From assembly GCA_024276805.1 (NCBI GenBank), contig JAJRWJ010000451.1:1-9029 (forward strand): a stretch of 9,029 nt of DNA. The letters run 5' to 3'. Source of the DNA: Gammaproteobacteria bacterium. Lineage in GTDB: Bacteria > Pseudomonadota > Gammaproteobacteria > Methylococcales > Methylomonadaceae. The translations under genes were made by a program, and so were the position numbers. The notes beneath the pieces were generated by a model. The model saw only the letters and a program-made list of their open reading frames with translations, did not search any database and was not told the origin of the DNA. Below are positions 5,128 through 9,029 of the stretch, piece by piece (within the stretch, counting starts at the first letter, position 1; each line of letters starts with the position of its first letter).

Positions 5128-6488
5128 AGCCGTATGATGTATTGATTGTCGAAGATGATTTGTCATTGTGTGAAGCACTCTGCGACACCCTGGAACTGGA
5201 AGGTTATCGGGTGATTGCAGCCAGCAACGGCACCGAGGCACTGGCCCGCTTGCAGAATGCGGAAGTCAAACTTGTGGTCAGCGATGTACAGATGCCGGTC
5301 ATGGATGGCCTGCAGCTGCTGCAGAATATACAACAGCGCCACAGTGGCTTGCCGGTGCTGCTGATCACCGCTTATGGCACGATTCCCAAGGCCGTGTCGG
5401 CGATGCGGGTGGGCGCCGTGGATTACTTGATCAAACCCTTCGAGGCCAGCGTGCTGGCCGCCAAAGTCGCGGAATTCGTCACCCGGGATCCCGCGGCATC
5501 GGCCACGCGGGTTGTCCAGTCCGGAGTCATGAGGCAATTGTATGCTCTGGACGCTAAAGTCGCCAGGAGCAATGTCAGTGTGCTGCTGCAGGGCGAAAGC
5601 GGTTCTGGCAAGGAAGTGTTGGCACGCTATATTCATCAGAATTCTCAACACCACGGCGGACCTCTGGTGGCCGTGAACTGCGCGGCAATACCGGAGAACA
5701 TGCTGGAGGCGATGCTGTTTGGCTATGAAAAAGGCGCCTATACCGGAGCTTCCCAAAGTATGCCGGGCAAATTTGAACAGGCGCAGCAGGGCACGCTGCT
5801 GCTGGATGAAATTTCGGAAATGGCGTTGCCGCTGCAGGCCAAACTGCTGCGCGTCATTCAGGAAAAGGAAGTCGAACGTCTGGGCAGTCAGCGCAGGATT
5901 GCCTTGCAGGTAAGAATTCTGGCCGCGACCAACCAGTCATTGAAGCGCCGAGTGGAGACGGGAAATTTCCGTGAGGATCTGTACTACCGGTTGAATGTTT
6001 TTCCGCTGACCATACCGCCGTTGCGCGAACGGCGCGACGATATTTTGCCGCTGGCGCAGGAATTACTGCGACGGCATTGCCAGAAAGGCAAAAAATTGCC
6101 AGGCATGACCCAGCAGAGTATCGCAAAGCTGAAGGCCTATTCCTGGCCGGGTAATGTCCGGGAGCTGGAAAATGTCTTGCAGAGAGCATTGATCCTGCAG
6201 GCAGGGCAGGTGATCAATCCGGACGACCTGGTATTTGAAGAAGATCTGTCTGGCCAGAATATCGCGCAGAGAGCCATTTTTCAGGAACCGGAAAATGATG
6301 CTGTCGGGGTTTCTATCGACAGTCTGGACGACGGTTTACGTTGCGCCGAAGAAAAAATAATCATCCAGACCCTGCAGGAACACAATGGCAGTCGCAAGAG
6401 CACCGCGGAAAAGCTGGGCATCAGTCCCAGGACGCTGCGCTATAAACTGGCAAAAATAAAAGCGTCCGGCGTGGTCGTGCCCTGCTGA
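5124..6488 (+). CDS. fleR: FleR, sigma-54-dependent response regulator
   Basis: This 454-residue NtrC-type response regulator is the partner of FleS. In Pseudomonas it turns on the later flagellar genes (basal body rod, hook and related). The receiver domain (1-118) is complete: acidic E10-D11-D12, phosphoacceptor D54 (VVSDVQMP), T82 and K104. The AAA+ domain has Walker A GESGSGKE (157-164), sigma-54 loop GAYTGA (204-209, Tyr in place of the usual Phe), Walker B LLLDEI (225-230) and WPGNVRELEN (341-350). A Fis-type helix-turn-helix lies at about 421-443 (STAEKLGISPRTLRYKL). It is translated from a strong ribosome site by coupling to fleS. Its stop codon is at the left edge of the palindrome before fliE. 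Confidence 0.95.
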   Translation: MKPYDVLIVEDDLSLCEALCDTLELEGYRVIAASNGTEALARLQNAEVKLVVSDVQMPVMDGLQLLQNIQQRHSGLPVLLITAYGTIPKAVSAMRVGAVDYLIKPFEASVLAAKVAEFVTRDPAASATRVVQSGVMRQLYALDAKVARSNVSVLLQGESGSGKEVLARYIHQNSQHHGGPLVAVNCAAIPENMLEAMLFGYEKGAYTGASQSMPGKFEQAQQGTLLLDEISEMALPLQAKLLRVIQEKEVERLGSQRRIALQVRILAATNQSLKRRVETGNFREDLYYRLNVFPLTIPPLRERRDDILPLAQELLRRHCQKGKKLPGMTQQSIAKLKAYSWPGNVRELENVLQRALILQAGQVINPDDLVFEEDLSGQNIAQRAIFQEPENDAVGVSIDSLDDGLRCAEEKIIIQTLQEHNGSRKSTAEKLGISPRTLRYKLAKIKASGVVVPC

Positions 6489-6513
6489 ATCGGGTCATCA
6501 TGATGGCCTGATT
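6488..6513. repeat. 26-bp near-perfect palindrome at the fleR end and fliE promoter
   Basis: The left arm AATCGGGTCATCA (6488-6500) and right arm TGATGGCCTGATT (6501-6513) are complementary at 11 of 13 positions, and the other two can form G-U pairs in RNA. There is no loop and no T tract, so it is not a typical terminator. It begins on the last base of the fleR stop and contains the -24 element of the fliE promoter, so it may be an operator. Confidence 0.7.
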
Positions 6514-6519
6514 CATGCT
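6504..6519 (+). promoter_or_regulatory. Sigma-54 (-24/-12) promoter of the fliE operon
   Basis: TGGCCTG-ATTC-ATGCT fits TGGCACG-N4-TTGCW with GG (6505-6506) and GC (6517-6518) exactly 10 bp apart. The expected start is near 6530, about 30 nt before the fliE ATG. In the leader, GGCAATTTCAATAA (6534-6547) matches one half of a FleQ box but not the other. In P. aeruginosa, as I recall, FleQ acts from the leader of fliE. Confidence 0.65.
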
Positions 6520-6559
6520 TGTGCATTTGTCGGGGCAATTTCAATAATGGGAAAATCGC

Positions 6560-6871
6560 ATGAGTGAAATGAATGTCAATCAGGTTCTGGCGCAGATGCG
6601 CGCCATGTCCGCCGATGCCGGCGGCAAACCTCGGGAAGTGGAGCAGAGTGCCGATTTTTCGGCGTTGTTCAGGCAGGCCGTCGACACGGTCAATAGCAAC
6701 CAGCAACAGGCCAGTGCCATGGCCAGCGCTTTTGAAACCGGCGCCGGCGACGCCTCATTGCCGGAAGTGATGATTTCCATACAAAAAGCCAGCGTTTCCT
6801 TTCAGGCCATGGTGCAGGTCAGGAACAAACTGGTGGATGCCTATAATGAAGTCATGAAGATGCCCATGTGA
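6560..6871 (+). CDS. fliE: FliE, flagellar hook-basal body junction protein
   Basis: This 103-residue protein is close to the usual FliE length (about 104 in E. coli). FliE forms the junction between the MS ring/export gate and the proximal rod in the periplasm, and is exported by the flagellar type III system, so it needs no signal peptide. The conserved C-terminal signature is clear: PEVMISIQKASVSFQAMVQV (68-87) followed by RNKLVDAYNEVMKMPM, the part that joins the rod helices. The N-terminal half (FSALFRQAVDTVNSNQQQA) is also typical. A weak ribosome site (GGGAA) lies about 8 bases before the ATG. The gene follows its own -24/-12 promoter and precedes fliF by 24 bases. Confidence 0.95.
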   Translation: MSEMNVNQVLAQMRAMSADAGGKPREVEQSADFSALFRQAVDTVNSNQQQASAMASAFETGAGDASLPEVMISIQKASVSFQAMVQVRNKLVDAYNEVMKMPM

Positions 6872-6895
6872 TGGTGATGTCAGGCGAAATTCAGC

Positions 6896-8653
6896 ATGAG
6901 TGAGCAAGTAGCGAATAATCTCGTTCAAAGCGAGGCGCCCCATAACCTGGCGGTCGACGAACAGCAGCAGGAGAATGTCCATCCAGCAATGAAAGGGCTG
7001 CTGGGTCTGACGGTTTTCCGGCAGATCGGCCTGATGCTGGGTCTGGCATTCAGCGTGGCAATCGGTGTGGCGGTGGTGCTCTGGTCGCAAACGCCTTCCT
7101 ATGGCTTGCTGTTTGCCGGTGTTGCCGAAAAGGATGCCGCACAGATTCTCGAGGAGCTGGACAAAATGAACGTCGATTACCATATCGACGGCAGTTCCGG
7201 CGCAATCATGGTGCCTGCAGACGATATCCGCATGGTAAAATTGAAGCTGGCCGCACAGGGCCTGCCTAAAAGTGATGGCTTGGGCTATGAACTGCTGGAC
7301 AAGGAGGTTGGCTTCGGTACCAGCAAGAGTGTCGAAAAAGTCCGTTTTCAACGCGCTCTGGAAGGTGAAATAGCCCGCACCATCATGAACATCGAAAATG
7401 TCAAAAGCGCCCGGGTCCTGCTGGCTCTGCCCAGGCAGTCGGTGTTCGTGCGCAAGCGCAAGAAACCCAGTGCCTCGGTGACCTTGCAGTTGTATCATGG
7501 CAGAACGCTGGAAAAAGGCCAGGTGCAGGCCATTGTGCATCTGGTGGCATCCAGTGTGCCGCTGCTGGAGGCCGGGCAGGTGACTGTGGTCGATCAGAAG
7601 GGGCATCTGCTGAACGCCAATAATTCGACATCGGAAATGTATTTGACCTCCAGGCAGTTTGAATACAAAAAACAGCTCGAAGAACATTTGATGGAACGCA
7701 TCGAAAATATCCTGATGCCCATCGTCGGCGCTGACGGGATGCGTTCACAAATCACTGCGGATGTCGATTTTACCGTCACCGAAAGAACCCAGGAAATGTT
7801 CAACCCTGACCTGCCGGCGCTGCGCAGTGAACAGACCGAAGAACAGCAAAGTACTTTGTCGGCAGTACAGGGGGTGCCGGGCGCCTTGTCCAATCAACCG
7901 CCGCCCGCCGGCGTTGCGCCGGAGCAGGCGTTGGGACAGGGCAGTGGAGGGAATCAGGAAAACAGCGAACAGACCAGTGTGACGCCAACCTCGAGCAACA
8001 AAAGCGCTACCCGCAATTATGAACTGGACAAGACCATCACCCATACCCGTCTGGCCACCGGCGTGCTGAGAAGACTGTCGGTTGCCGTGGTCGTCGACAA
8101 TCAACAGTTATTGTCGACCGATGGTTCGGTAAGCAGCAGACCCTATTCGCAGGAACAGATCAACCGCCTGTCCAATCTGGTGAAACAGGCGGTGGGCTTC
8201 GATGCCAGTCGGGGGGACCAGGTGACGGTAAGCAATGTTGCATTCAGGGCGGCGGATGTACTGGAGCCGCTGCCGGAGCTGCCGTTCTGGAAGCAGAGCT
8301 GGTTTTTCGATGTGATGAAACAGGTTGTCGCCGTGCTGGTGGTGCTGTTGCTGGTGATTGGCGTACTCAGACCGGTGATGCGCAGTCTGGTGGCCAGGCC
8401 GGAAGATGCCCAGCAGGACGATGTCGAAGTCAGCGATGCCGATGCGGTCCGCTATGATGAGAATGGCAAGCCAATCGCAGCGCTGGGCAACGATCAGGAA
8501 GTGGATATCAAGTCTCTGGAAACGGAAGACTTGTTGTTGCTGGATGCGCCACAAAGCTATGAAAGACGCCTGGAATATGTCCAGAAGCTGGTCGATGAAG
8601 ACCCCAAACTCGTGGCGCAGGTGGTAAAAACATGGGTGACAGTCAATGGCTGA
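6896..8653 (+). CDS. fliF: FliF, flagellar MS-ring protein
   Basis: This 585-residue inner-membrane protein assembles into the MS ring, the base of the flagellar basal body and housing of the export gate. A cytoplasmic N-terminus is followed by a first membrane helix at about 41-63. The periplasmic YscJ/FliF ring-building domains come next: PSYGLLFAGVAEKDAAQI (67-84) and a region around 140-240 with SVEKVRFQRALEGEIARTI. A low-complexity Gln/Ser/Pro-rich segment at about 310-370 matches the poorly conserved part that forms the beta collar in other FliF proteins. A second membrane helix lies at about 472-494. The cytoplasmic tail ends in the helix that binds FliG (YERRLEYVQKLVDEDPKLV, 555-573). 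Its end overlaps the fliG start by 8 bases. Confidence 0.97.
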   Translation: MSEQVANNLVQSEAPHNLAVDEQQQENVHPAMKGLLGLTVFRQIGLMLGLAFSVAIGVAVVLWSQTPSYGLLFAGVAEKDAAQILEELDKMNVDYHIDGSSGAIMVPADDIRMVKLKLAAQGLPKSDGLGYELLDKEVGFGTSKSVEKVRFQRALEGEIARTIMNIENVKSARVLLALPRQSVFVRKRKKPSASVTLQLYHGRTLEKGQVQAIVHLVASSVPLLEAGQVTVVDQKGHLLNANNSTSEMYLTSRQFEYKKQLEEHLMERIENILMPIVGADGMRSQITADVDFTVTERTQEMFNPDLPALRSEQTEEQQSTLSAVQGVPGALSNQPPPAGVAPEQALGQGSGGNQENSEQTSVTPTSSNKSATRNYELDKTITHTRLATGVLRRLSVAVVVDNQQLLSTDGSVSSRPYSQEQINRLSNLVKQAVGFDASRGDQVTVSNVAFRAADVLEPLPELPFWKQSWFFDVMKQVVAVLVVLLLVIGVLRPVMRSLVARPEDAQQDDVEVSDADAVRYDENGKPIAALGNDQEVDIKSLETEDLLLLDAPQSYERRLEYVQKLVDEDPKLVAQVVKTWVTVNG

Positions 8654-9029
8654 AGAAGAACAGGATCTCGATCTGAGTCAGCGCGCGTCGCTGTTGTTAC
8701 TGGCAGTGGGCCAGCAACGCGCGGCATCGGTGCTCAAGCATATGGGGCCGAAGGAAGTACAGATGATAGGCACGAACATGGCCACTCTGGGCAATATTTC
8801 TTCGGAGATGGTTGACATGGTGCTGGAGGAATTCATTACCACGATCAAGAATCAGACCGCTTTGGGGATGGATGCCGATGACTATATCCGCAATATGCTC
8901 ACCGATGCCCTGGGGGCAGACAAGGCAAGCAGCATCATCGATCGCATACTGCTGGGCAGGAACAGCAAGGGCATAGAACAGTTGAAATGGATGGATGCCC
9001 GTGCCATCGCCGATATGATCCGTCTGGAA
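8646..9029 (+). CDS. fliG: FliG, flagellar motor switch protein (N-terminal part, cut by window edge)
   Basis: An ATG at 8646, overlapping the fliF end, opens a frame of 128 codons that runs to the window edge without a stop; full FliG is usually about 330-340 residues. The segment begins MAEEEQDLDLSQRASLLLLA and contains the typical VLKHMGPKEVQ (29-39) and GIEQLKWMDARAIADMIR (109-126). This is the N-terminal domain that binds the FliF tail, plus the start of the middle domain. FliG forms the part of the C ring that meets the stator and sets rotation direction; the charged torque helix lies beyond the edge. The 8-base overlap with fliF implies translational coupling and matched amounts of the two partners. 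Confidence 0.95.
   Translation, partial: MAEEEQDLDLSQRASLLLLAVGQQRAASVLKHMGPKEVQMIGTNMATLGNISSEMVDMVLEEFITTIKNQTALGMDADDYIRNMLTDALGADKASSIIDRILLGRNSKGIEQLKWMDARAIADMIRLE

Noticed and set aside
6755..7687. 310-codon minus-strand frame opposite fliF
   Set aside because: Long, but wholly antisense to the clear fliF gene; its His/Gln-rich composition is that of a shadow frame.
7826..8005. Low-complexity Gln/Ser/Pro-rich segment of FliF as an insertion
   Set aside because: FliF proteins normally have a variable segment here between the conserved periplasmic parts; the frame is intact and total length is usual.

Overview
The window comes from a gammaproteobacterium. Most of it is the start of a polar-flagellum gene cluster in the order known from Pseudomonas: fleQ, fleS, fleR, fliE, fliF, fliG, all on the + strand. 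The protein lengths and motifs also resemble the Pseudomonas proteins. The dispersed repeat and general sequence style remind me of methanotrophic Methylococcales (Methylomonas-like), but that is recollection and cannot be proven from the sequence alone.

Layout: (1) 1-63, minus strand: the first 21 codons of a gene that looks like the start of an FHA-domain protein and runs off the left edge. (2) 64-512: non-coding, with a leftward promoter region, a small stem-loop and copy 1 of a dispersed repeat. (3) 513-1763, minus strand: a complete CorB/YfjD-type CNNM-CBS membrane transporter with a TTG start. (4) 1764-2307: non-coding, with a divergent promoter pair, hairpins, a possible 21-codon ORF and copy 2 of the repeat in inverted orientation. 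The two copies (391-492 and 2058-2159) therefore flank corB as an inverted pair of 102 nt, about 86% identical without gaps. (5) 2308-3780: fleQ, the sigma-54-dependent master regulator. (6) 3781-3900: a short regulatory region holding a near-perfect FleQ box and a -24/-12 promoter. (7) 3901-6488: fleS-fleR, a translationally coupled two-component pair. (8) 6489-6559: a second -24/-12 promoter, overlapped by a 26-bp palindrome. (9) 6560-9029: fliE, fliF and the first 128 codons of fliG, which is cut by the right edge.

How the parts work together: FleQ with RNA polymerase-sigma-54 probably activates fleSR and fliEFG from the two -24/-12 promoters. FleS, a soluble PAS-histidine kinase, phosphorylates FleR, which switches on later flagellar genes. 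FliE, FliF and FliG build the export-gate/rod junction, the MS ring and the rotor (C ring) on it.

The coding content is a known flagellar system. The less ordinary signals are non-coding or at residue level: the inverted repeat pair around corB, a possible small transcript between corB and fleQ, the palindrome over the fliE promoter, and substitutions at residues that bind c-di-GMP in Pseudomonas FleQ. No tRNA, rRNA, insertion sequence or CRISPR array was seen.
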